Source: Holothuria scabra (lineage: Eukaryota > Echinodermata > Holothuroidea > Aspidochirotida > Holothuriidae). From it: 64,000 bases of DNA. Position 1 is the stretch's first letter. Each line of letters starts with the position of its first letter. Position numbers and translations under genes: made by a program. The notes beneath the pieces were generated by a model. That model did no database searches, had not been told where the DNA came from, and saw nothing but the letters and a program-made list of their open reading frames with translations. Shown in pieces: positions 1 through 11,648 of this stretch. The stretch is taken from the NCBI GenBank assembly GCA_037179385.1, contig CM074181.1, positions 48,566,394 through 48,630,393 on the forward strand, read 5' to 3'.

Positions 1-238
1 TCTCCTCTCCTCTCCTCTCCTCTCCTCTCCTCTCCTCTCCTCTCCTCTCCTCTCTCCTCCTCTCCTCTCCTCTCCTCTCCTCTCCTCTCCTCTCCTCTCC
101 TCTCCTCTCCTCTCCTCTCCTCTCCTCTCCTCTCCTCTCCTCTCCTCTCTCTCCTCTCCTCTCTCCTCTCCTCTCCTCTCCTCTCCTCTCCTCTCCTCTT
201 CACTTCTCTTCACTTCTCTTCACTTCTCTTCACTTCCC
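1..238. repeat. (TCTCC)n simple repeat, grading into CTTCACTTCT units
   Basis: About 200 bases are near-perfect TCTCC pentamers with a few slips. They grade after about position 198 into four CTTCACTTCT-type decamers. This is a polypyrimidine microsatellite with no coding content. It runs off the left edge of the window, so its true length is unknown. Confidence 0.97.
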
Positions 239-1024
239 TCCGTCTCCTTTCTTTACCTGTTTTACCTTTCTCGTTATTCATGTCATTGTGTCCGAATCTG
301 ACAAAAAAAAAAACACTGAGACATTGACATATATCAATAGAAACGAGCGGAATGACAAAATGGTTTGTAGAAACTAGAAGAAAATCAAGCCCCCGCCCCC
401 CCCCCCCCCTTTGGCTTGCATGCTAATTGTATCGCCTACATTTGTAAAGTCTTCCAATAAATTGTGTCGAAGCTCAAGAGTTGCGATATAGTACACCGAC
501 TACCAATGAATTCATCAACTTGAACCAGTCTAAAGACCCTATTTTGAACTTTGCTTCAGAGATATTGTTGATGGTTGACGGCTACAATCTTAAAGGCATA
601 TTCTGGTGGCAAATATGATTATGCTACTCTAAATGACCACTTCCTTCTCATTCCGAACATTGCAAAAGCTTTTCCGGTCGAATTTTAGCCAAAGAGAAAT
701 TTAACTTACAAATTGGCTAATATTTTCACAAAATCACCGTTTCAACAACAAAGTATTGACGTCATTGTGGCAAATCAAGCAACCGAGTCGAATGCAGCTC
801 ACCACTGAACAGCACTTGAACAGATTCGATTCGCCGTTGGAACCAACGCACTCGCAAAACATACACGTTATCCGTTCGTGTGTTTTCGCTTACCACAGTA
901 CATCTCTTTCAACGTTCGACATCGCTCTGTATTTTCTACCAATAGGTCTAAATTTTGCACCGTTTTATCTGAATTTAATATTTGTTTGCGGAAGAGTCAT
1001 TTAGATTCGAAATTATAGTACATA
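239..1024. other. upstream region of the P2X7-like gene
   Basis: There is no gene here. The stretch holds homopolymer runs (an A-run near 303 and a C-run near 393-410) and the presumed promoter and 5' UTR of the gene starting at 1025. The only distinctive site is the CRE-type motif at 757. No TATA box stands out at a convincing distance from the start codon. Confidence 0.5.
757..773 (+). promoter_or_regulatory. CRE-type motif TGACGTCATTGTGGCAA
   Basis: A full palindromic CRE (TGACGTCA, the CREB/ATF consensus) is followed by TTGTGGCAA, 268 bases before the start codon of the P2X7-like gene. The same 17-mer with one change recurs at 18012 in the only other intergenic promoter region identified. 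The match is seen directly; a regulatory role is inferred. Confidence 0.5.
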
Positions 1025-1416
1025 ATGGCCGACTTTTCAGAAGAAGTGGAAGGGCCACAAGGGTACGATTTTGAACCCACCATGTCGGAAGAACAGTACA
1101 GCCGGAAGATGGCTGCCGAGAAATCAATGCAGACGCATGAAAGAACTGGTTCGAGCGACGAGGAACCTGACTTGGAAAGTGAACGGGTTGGAAACACCGC
1201 TTGGTGCCAGTGTGGTCTTTGTGAAGCAATGGAATCGCGGGTGGAGAGTATTTGCTGCACAGAAATCAGAAAGTTAGGCGAAAAGGTGTTGGGCACATGC
1301 GTAACACTCCACCGGAGTTTCGAGAGTCTTTGTCTGAATGAAGATGTTTTGTCAGCTACATGGAACCTACTGCAACATACGAAGGGAAACCTACAGTCAG
1401 ATAACTTGCAAAATAG
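1025..1416 (+). CDS. P2X7 C-terminal ('ballast') domain-like protein, exon 1
   Basis: This exon encodes residues 1-130 and two bases of codon 131 of a 192-residue protein. The first 55 residues are acidic and polar. A cysteine cluster follows: W60, C61, C63, C66, M69, E74, C77, C78, C92, H96 and C103. That W-C-x-C-x2-C...E-x2-C-C pattern is the zinc-binding part of the cytoplasmic domain at the C terminus of vertebrate P2X7 receptors. No transmembrane or channel region is present, so this is the domain on its own, as known from many invertebrates. The protein is probably soluble and intracellular; its function is unknown. The ATG at 1025 is the first in the open frame. The donor is AG|GTCAGT at 1417. 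The continuous frame runs past the donor to 1543 but loses family resemblance there. The intron (1417-2243) is 827 bases and phase 2. Confidence 0.85.
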
Positions 1417-2243
1417 GTCAGTGATTTTTACATTACAAACGAAGGAAGATCCGTGCACGTGCTTATTTTACACATTCAGTTGTTGTTGTTTTCATTCGGG
1501 CGTGAATATCGTACAACTGGTATTAGTTACTAGCCTAGCCTAGTATTGGGAGCACACAACGCTAACGTTAGTGTGACTAAGTTACACTCGATAAACTATT
1601 CTGTGTAATACACTGCAGCAACGTAATTAGCTCAGCATGTGTGCGGGCAGTTCTTCTTGCATCATACATGCATGAAAAAGTTTTCAGTAAATTTTTCGCG
1701 AAAAAATATGTAGGCCTGGGCCTTTAGGGTAGTCTAGCCCATATTATTATTCTCTATGAAATGTCAATAAGTTACATACTATCCTATACAAAATGGAGAT
1801 TTATAACTTTGGCAAAAAACTGCAATACTGTACAATTCTGCATCATTTTGGTATGATCTTTTCAAACCCTCCATTTCAATTTCATTGCCTGCATTTCGTG
1901 AAACAAATAGGCAATAGTAATGCAGTAGTGATTCTCTTCCGTGGAGCTTATTTTTGGTCAATAAGGTTTGAACTGCAAATGGTTTACGCCTTGTTATTCA
2001 TAACCCCAAAAAGGAAATTTCAGCACCACTGGAAGAATATAGGGGTAACTGTCAGAGAATTAAGTGTAAATATGATTTCTGTTAAATTGTACAAGTAGTA
2101 TACTGCAATTGGAATATCCCTGTCATGAAATTAATCAAAATTGGCAATTTTTCTGACGTACGCAGCAAGCTCCACAGCATGGTAAATAGTATTCAATATG
2201 CTCAGCCTTTGACTTCAATTTCATATTCATGTTTACTTAACAG

Positions 2244-2430
2244 GCATTACAGATATGTCGCATACAAGATGTTTACCCAGTGGGGGCATGGACACATGGG
2301 GAAAGGAAACCGAACGCCTATACCATCCTGTGCCGTGTACCAGATAAGGCTAAAGTTTCCAGAGGCTAATGCTGAATACACTGGATTTTCCTACGCAGAT
2401 GAAGTTCTTGCCGATGCTATGCCGATGTGA
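2244..2430 (+). CDS. P2X7 C-terminal domain-like protein, exon 2 (last)
   Basis: The acceptor TTAACAG|G at 2243/2244 completes codon 131 (AG+G, Arg) and keeps the frame to a TGA at 2428-2430, giving 392+187=579 coding bases and 192 residues. The exon carries the second half of the family signature: YRYVAYKMFTQW (133-144), R154, IPSC (157-160), then IR-x2-FP (165-170) and YTGF. In P2X7 these residues pack beside the zinc-binding cysteines. The two exons together span the whole conserved domain with little else, so the gene looks complete. No frameshift or missing key residue was seen. The alternative, an exon of a larger receptor, is unlikely because a stop and a polyadenylation signal follow closely. 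Confidence 0.85.
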
Positions 2431-2460
2431 ACATTTCTTTTGAAATCTGTGTAAATTCTA

Positions 2461-2466
2461 AATAAA
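2461..2466 (+). promoter_or_regulatory. polyadenylation signal AATAAA
   Basis: A canonical AATAAA lies 31 bases after the stop of the P2X7-like gene. This implies a very short 3' UTR. An A-rich stretch follows at about 2490-2505. Confidence 0.55.
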
Positions 2467-5055
2467 CAGAATGGTTTGAAAAATGCCAAAAAGAAAAAAA
2501 AATCTTCCGAGTTTTTTGTTCTAGAAAGCAAGATTAGACCAATTAAGTTTATGATTCACTCTCAGTGTACCCATAGGCCATTGTGTACTGGTTTCGAAAT
2601 CTTAATACTTGGAACACTGGAAAAAACTTGACATGATTTCCATCGACTGTTGGGTTCCATCATTTTCTCGAATCAGGTTGTTGTTTCCTACAGTGTTAAC
2701 TCGACTCAGACCAACCAATCCCAAATCTCTGTTTTATGCCGGACGTTTACTGCAGGGATATATATATTGAGATATCAGCCGAGGGTGTGGATCATTTTGG
2801 GTACATTTCAATTACTTTGAAAAACATGAAATTTTCAGAAAACCAGAGGCAAATTGAATGTTGTTATAAAATTTGTAATTAAGAAAATACCCTCAACCTT
2901 GCTCAGGATTTGACAAAAAACCAATTACTAAGGCATTTCCCAAAATATAAATAGAAATTGCCATGCTTACAGTAGTTCTCTGTATAATTTGTTACTGCAA
3001 TTTTATAAGAAATTGTAAAATTTGAAGCTCCTGAGCAGCAGCTCCACTGGTTGGCCAGTGACCTGCAAAACACCCTCTGACCCCATGGAATAGGTTGGTC
3101 GCTGTCCCAGTTTGTCACTTACAGTTTTGTCATTGCCCCAAAGTTGAATATGGCTTCTTTTTGAAAGAACACGGAGAAAGGAGGGAGTTCAAGTCCTCAC
3201 GACAGTCCAATCCTCCCCCCCCCAAAAAAAAAAAAAAAAAGTAAGGCACATACAAACCTAAAGCTACTTCATTTGGTAAAAGATGCTCATGGTGGATGCG
3301 GTACAGATAGATGATAGTATTTCCACAACACATTTCTCTGAGTGAACCGACCTGAATGATGAAGATGCAGATGTCTATACCTACCTCTTGACTGTGTTTC
3401 AGTCTCTGAATGGATGATGGTGCTCATAGTTCAGCAACCAAGTGCTAAATACTTCTCACAAATAGGTAATGTAGACCAAAGGTACTGAAAACTACATCAC
3501 TCCACATGGAAGGAGCATGGAGAGGGGGAGGATCTTTGCATCTCCTGGCTGTGAGCATGAAGTGTGCATAAAAGTAGGGATGTGTCATCACTAATTTATG
3601 AGCTCTCCCTCTATATATTAATCATAATTTTATTTCATTAGTTCCTTGTCTCATATATCAACAAACTTGCCAGGAAGAGAATTAAGAGCTATGATTCTGG
3701 GTACGGGTTATAGCTAGGTAGGGAATAAGTTTAGGCTTGGGGGGGGGGGGAGGGGGTTAAGGTTAGATTTTACAGGATATTAAAAGCTGCAAGCCTAGGG
3801 GACCGATGAAATGAGGGACTTATGCCACAGAGTAATAGTTAGACTGGGGACGATGTACATTACGGCCTCAATTACGGGAAGACTCATGATTTGTGAAGTA
3901 TTCAGATGAGCCCAAATTTCCAACTCCCATCATTTGAAAAACATTATGTTACAATCGATCATTTGGCGACTTTCTGTTTCAGACTGCACAACTGCTCATT
4001 ACTTTCAACTCTGCATATTCGTGCCTGTCAATGCCACATGCTGTATAAACTGAGTATTGTACAGTCCTCATGTAAAAGGAGAAAAAGGCATCATGATTCA
4101 CTCAATTGCTAACCCCCAATGATTTCTCAAGTGTGCAAAAAAAGATGAATATTTTGAGTATTTAACACTCCAATGCCAACAGGAAGTCAATTGCATCAAC
4201 ATATGGGCAATACCATAGGAAGCATCATGGGAGGATCATTTAGTTTGTACTTAATTTGAATAAATCACACTTGGTATAAATTTATTATTGCTCAAATCTA
4301 AGGCCAATGTGGCATCATGTTTTCATAACCAACATTTGCAAAGCAACTCTCACTGCAAGTCTCTAACAAGTTGGAAAATTAATTATAGGCACAAAGGGAG
4401 TAACACTTTATGTAGAGGTGGGGCTAAAAAAGGACTGGTTACCATTGTAATCTATGTTTCGCAGGACATCTATTGTGTGCAATTTTGAAATGTTGCTTGG
4501 ACAAAAATAAGCATTTTTCAACTGGAACACACCTAGCTTAAAAGTTGATAACATAAACTGAAATGACCAAAGTGCATAATGCATTGCTATTCGTTCTCTC
4601 AACATCTCGATTAACATAGAGAAAAGAGCTGCTCTAAATGTCACATCAAATATTCATGAAAGGATAGCTGAAAAAATTACACAATGACAGATAAACACTG
4701 AAGCTGATAAACTTCTGGCAGGATTTATTGTATTACACCTGCTCATGTAAACTCCCCAAAGCTACTGCAAACAATTACAGCTTCAATGGTTGTTATCCAA
4801 GTATGAGCCATCTTCAGTTTTGCACACATAGGTATCACCATACAAAGTGAAAGAGTAAGGGCAAGTCAACTCTTTCATTTTCAGTGTACCACACATCTAC
4901 AATTTACAAGATGCTAATACACCTCTACATTAATAACTTGTTTTTACACAAGCAAACTAATTAAAAATACAAAACAGCAAAATGCCATGTCATATAACCT
5001 GCCTGAGTCACCCCCTCACCCAAAAGAATAGATTTTAAATCCAACCAGGAATTTG
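2467..5055. other. no gene recognised
   Basis: AT-rich sequence with short spurious frames only. It has homopolymer runs (CCCC+A near 3216-3240, G-run near 3739) and no inverted-repeat element that could be delimited. Confidence 0.5.
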
Positions 5056-5400
5056 AAACGCAGAAGCTGTATTTGAATGAAACTCCTGATTGTATCCTTG
5101 ACCTGCATTCCCACTCAGTTTGAAAGTAAGAAAAGGTACCATGATTATGAATTAGTTGTTAAGTGTTGTCCTTCAGTGGACGTAACAGCTTTTTCAGGAA
5201 GCAGTTTCAAGTTTGGATTTGCCGAACAGCCCTTTGCCAGAGGGTCGGGAGGACTTTAGAAAAAGATTATGAATTAGCCTAATGGAAGTATTCCCAACCT
5301 GTTCGATCCATCAAGGCGTGAGGTAAGAGGGGGGTTATAACCCCTTTATAAGAAGACAGGTACAATCCCCTGCCCCTTCCCATATAAATAAAATATGTCC
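5056..5400 (+). repeat. local duplication, copy 1 (interrupted by a SINE body)
   Basis: The sequence around GCAGAAGCTGTATTTGAATG through TTCCCAACCTG and the following pyrimidine-rich part reappears at about 5470-5690 in the same orientation, moderately diverged. Copy 1 is split by the 109-bp insertion at 5156-5264; copy 2 is not. The pair therefore gives a filled and an empty site. Confidence 0.7.
5156..5264 (+). mobile_element. 5'-truncated SINE body with 13-bp target duplication
   Basis: The insert begins TTGTTAAGTGTTGTCC and contains the GCCGAACAGCCCTTTGCCAG block shared with the U2-headed SINEs near 34 and 37 kb. It ends in a short A-rich tail. GATTATGAATTAG is repeated exactly at 5143-5155 and 5265-5277. 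The uninterrupted paralogue near 5560 has one copy (GACTATGAGTTAG), so the duplication came with the insertion. This is the hallmark of retrotransposition. Confidence 0.8.
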
Positions 5401-5469
5401 GAGTCTTTTTTTTTTGCAGCAATGTCTATATCACTAAATCGTATTTAAAACCCTTCAGATTGCACTTAA

Positions 5470-5690
5470 AAGCACAAGCTGTATTCAAATGAAACTCCTG
5501 ATTGTATACTTGGCCTGCACTCTGACTCAGTTTGAAAGTATGAAGAGGTACCATGACTATGAGTTAGACTGATGGAAGTGTTCCCAACCTGAGTTATCCC
5601 TCAAGGAATGGGATAAGGGAGAGAGGTTGTCACCCCTTCATAAGAAGTTAAATCCCCTACCCCTTTCCATAAACATAACATATCTTTAAA
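5470..5690 (+). repeat. local duplication, copy 2 (empty site)
   Basis: Second copy of the 5056-5400 segment without the SINE body. Continuity through the insertion point (ATGAGTTAGACTGATGGAAG) shows the ancestral state. Confidence 0.7.
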
Positions 5691-5779
5691 ATAATAATAA
5701 ACTTAATAACATATCTGTATCTTTATTTTGTAACAATGTTTAAATCAATAAATAGCCTTTAAAACCATTCCGAATGAAC

Positions 5780-6088
5780 CTAAATATGGGCCTTGGAGCA
5801 TGCTTTTGCCCCCTTAATCCACTTCTGACTACGGCAAAGGGCACGTTCAATTTGGGCTAGAGGTTTAGCAGTTATAAACCCCCCTTCTGCTTTTAGTTTT
5901 TGTTTTAGGTAGAATCCATGCCTGGCACATTTACACCCTCTAGTAGGTATGCAATGCATAAGTTTTCTATTTTCTTCTTTTTTTTTTTTTTGTTCTTCTA
6001 CATTCTCCCTCACACAATCTTTTATTATCATTCTCATTTGAACACTGACATGTACTGATTCTTCATCATGCACCAGCAACTCAACCAT
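5780..6088 (-). other. unidentified 102-codon open frame, possible exon or decayed coding sequence
   Basis: The minus-strand frame starts at an ATG directly after a possible acceptor (GACAG|ATG). It contains a coiled-coil-like charged stretch (KDCVRENVEEQKKKKEEN) encoded partly by an A-run, then a Cys/basic segment (CIPTRGCKCARHGF). I do not recognise the family. The A-run and the lack of a clear neighbouring exon make a chance frame quite possible. It could also be a fossil coding fragment. Confidence 0.15.
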
Positions 6089-8816
6089 CTGTCATTGAGT
6101 TACACCACCTTTTGAAATTATCTTACAGCAAAATTAAAAACACTCATATGGGAAATACAGGTATACACTTTCAATCCTGATGTTCAGAAAAACAAGAAAC
6201 ATGAAAGTATGACAGATCAGGCCAGAGAGACTGAGTATTGCCACCACCATACAGATTGCCAGGGTCTGGAGGTACACCTTGGAAAAATTTACCAATTTTA
6301 AACTGTCCTTCACCTCACTCAAATAAAAAAGTCTGGTTAGACCACTGCTTCCCTTCAATAAAATTGTGGCAACCACAGGAAAATCTCCCTTCTACTAGTA
6401 CTTTTAAACAGATATGATTGTGGAAAATTGACTCTTCCTGGAAATGCTCACTTAATTCACATTCAGTTGTCAGCAGTTTTATTCAAAAACACTGCTACAA
6501 TAGATTTGAAAGGTCCAAGTAATATTGTAATCTTGCAAAATAAGGCACAGCACAATATACTTAAGAAATCTATGTTGAGTTTGCATCTTTTTTATAACAA
6601 TTTGATAAATCTCATCCCTTTGATGCAGCAGGAATATATTGCTCTCTCCACATAATACATCTTTGTGTATAAAGGAAAAACATGTGGAAAAGAAATGGCA
6701 TGTAAACTTGCCATATTTACACCAAATGCAACATGGGTCTATTTCTACCCAGTGATTTATGTTTTTTGCTTGCAGCATCAATCTTCCCAAACAACCAAAG
6801 ATGATTTCATACAATTACCTTTGGCACTAAATCCCTACACTTACTATATACTGCCACCATCAAATGTAAGGAAAACATATGGAAAATAAATCTGATCTTA
6901 AAACACTGATCTTGTAATGTTTCATTTCCATTTGTTGAGACAAAAAGAAAGTGAATTAATTTGTAGGAATCTGTGATACCAAAACTAATCTTTAGTTGAA
7001 TGATACTGTGTAGCATGCCTTACTTCAGACAGTGTGCAGATTCAAGAAGTAGAAATGAACAAGTCATAAAATAAGTAGCATAAACTCACTCATCTACAAA
7101 AATAACAATAATTAGCCTGATAAAAAGTTCTACCAGCTGCAGACTTTAAAGAAATCAACATCACACTTGATACTTTGATATTGTGCAACAATTAACTGTT
7201 ACCAGTTCTGTGGGCATGTATTTATTCTTATGTGGCTACACTTCTCATGAATACATATTTGAAACTTGCTATGAAGATAACACGTTATTTAGATCCCCCT
7301 CTTGACTACTTCCATGATCACATTTTTCTTTGTCTAGTTGGTCAATTTTATTATAAACTACAAAAATATTGTTCGTCACTCTTCCCCAATTTAAGGTCAA
7401 ACTAATAGAATGGGAAAAAGACAAAGAGAAAATCCCCTGCTTTCTTAAAAAAACTGTTGCCTCTCTGTGATGCTAAAGTGAAATTTTCACTACAACCACT
7501 GCTGGTATAGCACGGCTTATACATCAATTTAACCCAAGCTACAAACTTGCAGAGGTTATGCTATGAATATTCCCACATTCCACAGAAATACTACACCATA
7601 CCCAACCTGAAAACCTTGTTTGAACAAACCGATTCTTCCCTTTTACTTGGCTTTCACAAGGAAAGTAAACTTAATAGAAATTTCTGACACAACTCCTGTG
7701 TTGCTGCAATTTTTTTTTTGTAGAATTTGAGCCCCCCGTTTGACATCTTTACTTTTACTTTTCCATGTAGTTTTACCCCAACAATTTAACTGTCCAACTT
7801 GGTGACAATATAACACATTCGTGTTGGTGTGTCATAAAATCCCATCTAACTAACTTACTAACTACAGAGGTTATGCATCAACGTCACTGTGTTGCGCATC
7901 TTGCTATTTTTCCGTTCAGATGTCCATCAGGCAACAATTTGTACTAAGATGCATAGTTTCCTGGTATTGGTAACACATGTATATTGTTCTGCACATGATC
8001 AGTTTCATCCAGTATGAGGAATTGAAATGCGCTGATGTCCTGTGCATAATCTTCATTTACTTGAATTAAAAAGGGGACACAAGTAAAATGTTGATTCAAG
8101 TTATTATTCTTTTGTTTGTTTCAATGAGTTCAGGATCCTTTACACAGGTAGCTGTTATTTGGCTGGAGACAGAACAGCAGTTGTAATGTATGCTAGTAAT
8201 TTAAGACCCACTAAATTGAATGAACATAAGCTGCATAATGACTCAAAGGTATTTACTTTCTTTACTTGTGGCTCATTCAAGTCAACTAATCCTTGGACAA
8301 ATGGCTCATGCAGAACAATACTTTGATAAGTAGGTCTATACCACCAACAGTTTCAGAGCACATGGAATAAAACTAGAAAAGACTGTTTTAACTGAAATAA
8401 ATGAATTTAATTGGCCCACTCCATCAAGAAGGCTTGACATGCAAATAAGCTGTAGGGGTAAAAGTCTATATTTTTGACAACAAGATGAGAAGTTTCCAGA
8501 AATACCCAGATATAAATTCTTCCGCAGATCTCAACATCTCTTTTCACATGCCTCTCCGAGCTTCGACAGACAGAATTTTTCCTTTAATTCACCTGAGGAC
8601 TGGCAATGCTGTCGCAGTGCAAAAAAACCTGTCAGTCCTACTCTAACCATAGCAGATGGCAAATGCCTTTTTGTGTCTTCTTATTAATCCCACACAAGCA
8701 TAAAAAAAATGCCCAAAACAACACAAAAGACAGATTACTGAGTGGCTTTGACAATGTTAACCTCATTTCAAAGCGTACTATCTCCATCCGAATAACAGCT
8801 CCCTGCTTTACACCCC
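6089..8816. other. no gene recognised
   Basis: AT-rich sequence (often over 60% A+T by eye) with many short frames in every phase and no family resemblance. The last few hundred bases may be flanking sequence or 3' UTR of the minus-strand THAP gene. Confidence 0.45.
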
Positions 8817-8822
8817 TTTATT
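8817..8822 (-). promoter_or_regulatory. candidate polyadenylation signal of the THAP/transposase gene
   Basis: TTTATT on the plus strand reads AATAAA on the minus strand, about 200 bases past the stop codon at 9021. It is the first canonical signal I found downstream. Confidence 0.4.
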
Positions 8823-9020
8823 GAACAAATTGCTCCAACTTAGTCCCCAAACTATACAGCAGATGGCAACAAATGAGTACAAATATCATATGGTAAGTAA
8901 TGCAAGCTTATAGCAGGGTTGTGGTTAAGTCATGCATGCATTAGGGATCCCACCCATACCTGTCCCCCTCCCCCCATTAATTTCAGAAATCCCTACCCGA
9001 ACACATTTCGATAGATAATC

Positions 9021-10769
9021 CTAATCAGATGATGAAGGCTCCTCCATGTTTTCACTCTGTGGGTCATCTGCATTCTCCTCTGACTGTTCCTCTCCGGAGC
9101 CTTTCTCAGATGAATGTGTACTTGTCTCTGGGACCACACCAGATGTAGTTGAAACAAATCTGGACTTAAGTTGCGATACGAGGGTTGCTTTATCTGGCTT
9201 GGGCACCTTGGCTATGTTTACTGGTCTGACTGGATTCTGCATCTCCTCGTATGTGATTTTCCCTTCAAATCCTTTGATGGTGTCAGTCATCATACTATGT
9301 ATGTAGGAGTATGACTTTCCTTCATACACTTTTTTGGCCACCCACTTGCGCTGTGCTTTTGAATACGCCATGGTGAACCTTGGAGTGCCAACAGCTCCAC
9401 TTAACTTTGTGACTCGTTTCACGACTGCTTGCTTTCTATTCACATTCATGTTATGGTCAAGCACAGCCAGATGCATTCGAGCCTGCATGTGTGGGTAAGC
9501 AAACTCTTGTCTCTTAGGACAGTACTTCAACAGACTATTGTGGAAAACTTCCAGAGCACCTGTGTGGCATGAATGCACAAGATGTTCCATGTCTTTCAGA
9601 ATAGTCTTGTTGAGCACTACCTCCTGCAGAGCACGATGAGTTGGTGATCCAGCCTGCAACCAGCATTTCAGGCGAGCTTCATCATCTGACATGGGTGGGT
9701 GCCCACACTTGTGAAACTTCTCTCCATCAACCCAAGAGTGGACGTTGACAATGTGCTTCAGGATTGAAGTCCACATTTCCCGCAACATATTGGCATCTTG
9801 TCCGCAGTTCTGGCAACACCACCACAAGTGGTTAGTGATAGCTGGTATCCATGGTGTAAGATCATCAGCATCCTTCTTCTTTGCTTTAGCAAGGAGTTTT
9901 TTCCTTATTGATTTAACAAAGTGCCATACATCAAAGTTGTGGACAATGTGGGGATACTTCGTCCTGATAAGTTTCCGTATACCAGCATGACGATCAGTAG
10001 CTACAAGGCTTACTTGAATATTGTTGGCCTCAATCTTGTTAACACACTTCTCAAAGCCCATCTTCTCCATTGCAACAGAACTTGTGGTATCTGTCACTTG
10101 AACTAATTCGGTGTTAACAATCAGCTGAGTCTTGGTATCCATGAGAGTGTACGAGCAATACTTGGCATTATAGCCCGGGGAATCGCACCTTCCATCACCT
10201 GAGAGCCAGACATCGCATCCATCAAGTCGATCAAGTACTTCCCTCTGGTGTTTGAGGTATGTGTGGTTGACCACTGGAATTAACGTTGTTCTTAGAGTCT
10301 CATAAAACATGGACCTTCCAAAGCACTCTACTCCCATGAATTTAAGGCACTGCTCTATCTGAGCAAAAGAACATCCACTGTACAAAATGGCTGCAGCAAG
10401 GAGGACGTTCCCACATGGTGTTTCTTTCAGAAGAGGCTGAGACTGCCATGAAGTGATCTTATGCCCATTGTGACAAGTCAGCTGGATGGACACCATTGTG
10501 CCTTTGACAGTCTTGAGTGTCTCTACTGCAGGAGTAAGGCATTGATTGCACCTTACCTTACCAATGAGGTCATCCAATGATTGCTCAAACACTATAAATT
10601 TCCTTTGTCTAACTAACCTGTCCTCCCTACTACCTTCTTCTGACGTGTCACTTGAGAAGTCGATGTCTGGATCTTCTTCAGATGGAGAATAGAGAGGACT
10701 AGTTGGCAGAGATGGTGAACTGCTACTTGCATAACTGTATGGTTTGCTGCTCTCACTCTTCCCAGAAAT
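9021..10769 (-). CDS. THAP/transposase-like protein, last exon (transposase domain)
   Basis: 582 codons after the acceptor TTTCCTGCAG|AT at 10770; residues about 322-903 of the full protein if exon 2 is whole. Order: a Ser/Pro/acidic segment; a zinc-ribbon-like motif (CNQC...CHNGH, about 395-424) followed by WQSQP; the hydrophobic GNVLLAAAILYSG; then an RNase-H-like core with DGRCDSPG (D about 513), ATDRH (D about 580), FDVWHF (D about 601) and HTGALEVFH (E about 728), with WWCC and a GHPP between. An acidic tail ends the protein. These motifs fit an animal transposase-like family often joined to THAP domains. The acidic residues that a DDE enzyme needs appear present. The long uninterrupted frame argues for recent selection. 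Whether it is an active transposon or a tamed host gene cannot be told from sequence alone. Confidence 0.85.
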   Translation of the reverse strand: MSGKSESSKPYSYASSSSPSLPTSPLYSPSEEDPDIDFSSDTSEEGSREDRLVRQRKFIVFEQSLDDLIGKVRCNQCLTPAVETLKTVKGTMVSIQLTCHNGHKITSWQSQPLLKETPCGNVLLAAAILYSGCSFAQIEQCLKFMGVECFGRSMFYETLRTTLIPVVNHTYLKHQREVLDRLDGCDVWLSGDGRCDSPGYNAKYCSYTLMDTKTQLIVNTELVQVTDTTSSVAMEKMGFEKCVNKIEANNIQVSLVATDRHAGIRKLIRTKYPHIVHNFDVWHFVKSIRKKLLAKAKKKDADDLTPWIPAITNHLWWCCQNCGQDANMLREMWTSILKHIVNVHSWVDGEKFHKCGHPPMSDDEARLKCWLQAGSPTHRALQEVVLNKTILKDMEHLVHSCHTGALEVFHNSLLKYCPKRQEFAYPHMQARMHLAVLDHNMNVNRKQAVVKRVTKLSGAVGTPRFTMAYSKAQRKWVAKKVYEGKSYSYIHSMMTDTIKGFEGKITYEEMQNPVRPVNIAKVPKPDKATLVSQLKSRFVSTTSGVVPETSTHSSEKGSGEEQSEENADDPQSENMEEPSSSD

Positions 10770-11648
10770 CTGCAGGAAATAAAGAGCACGTGTAAATTAG
10801 GTAGTTGGAATTAAAGAAAACAAAGCAACTATCAACATTTTGAACAATTTTGTTGTCATTCTTAGCAGAGAGCCTAACTTGAACAGGAGAAAAAGTGTTG
10901 ACTTAAGTTCATGCTGGTCCAATTAGACTGGCCATTGCAGAGGTAAGTTAAGTCTTACTTTCAAATGTGCATTCATTCAGATCTTGGTAACAGCAAGTAC
11001 AATATTCAAAACTAGTTACAAGTCTACACTTTGCACATAAATTCTTGCCAACCTAGACCTCATTTCATATTACAAAGTAAGTAAACAAGGAATTTTGAAA
11101 ATTTTGTGCACACATAAAAGAAAATGCCCATGAAAATAAATTAATTTGCAATTAGCACAACTGGAAAGGCTGAATTGGTAGGCAAAATTGTACATGTAAA
11201 GATGATATGAGACCTTGCAAGATTGCTGAATCTATGAGGAAGTACTTTCAGACAATAGTGGGTTAGAGGTATCAACTAGTTCTAAGAGTTTCACCTTTTG
11301 AAGTAAGATCATAGACTCAACAAGATGTGTATACTTTTTTTACTTTTCTCAATGACAGCTTCCTGTTTTCGGTTATGTTTTCACTCCTTTTGAAAAATAT
11401 GACTGAGTTTTAAATCAAGGTAACACCACTACACCATTCGCAAGCTGAAGTTTGCACCATGCAGAGAGGGCAGGGCGCAATTTATACAAGAGAAGTTTTG
11501 TTTTTGGTTATAGTTCTCCATCAAACAACTAACTGCTGGTACTTTCTGAGGCATTCAAGATGATCCTTGCCAACACAAACACTTTTTCAATTTACATACA
11601 ATGAAAATTCTACGCATAAAGCATACCTATAGCATGAGAATTACTTAC

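Noticed and set aside
997..1458. 153-codon minus-strand frame opposite the P2X7-like exon
   Set aside because: It is the antisense shadow of a coding exon whose plus-strand product matches a known domain.
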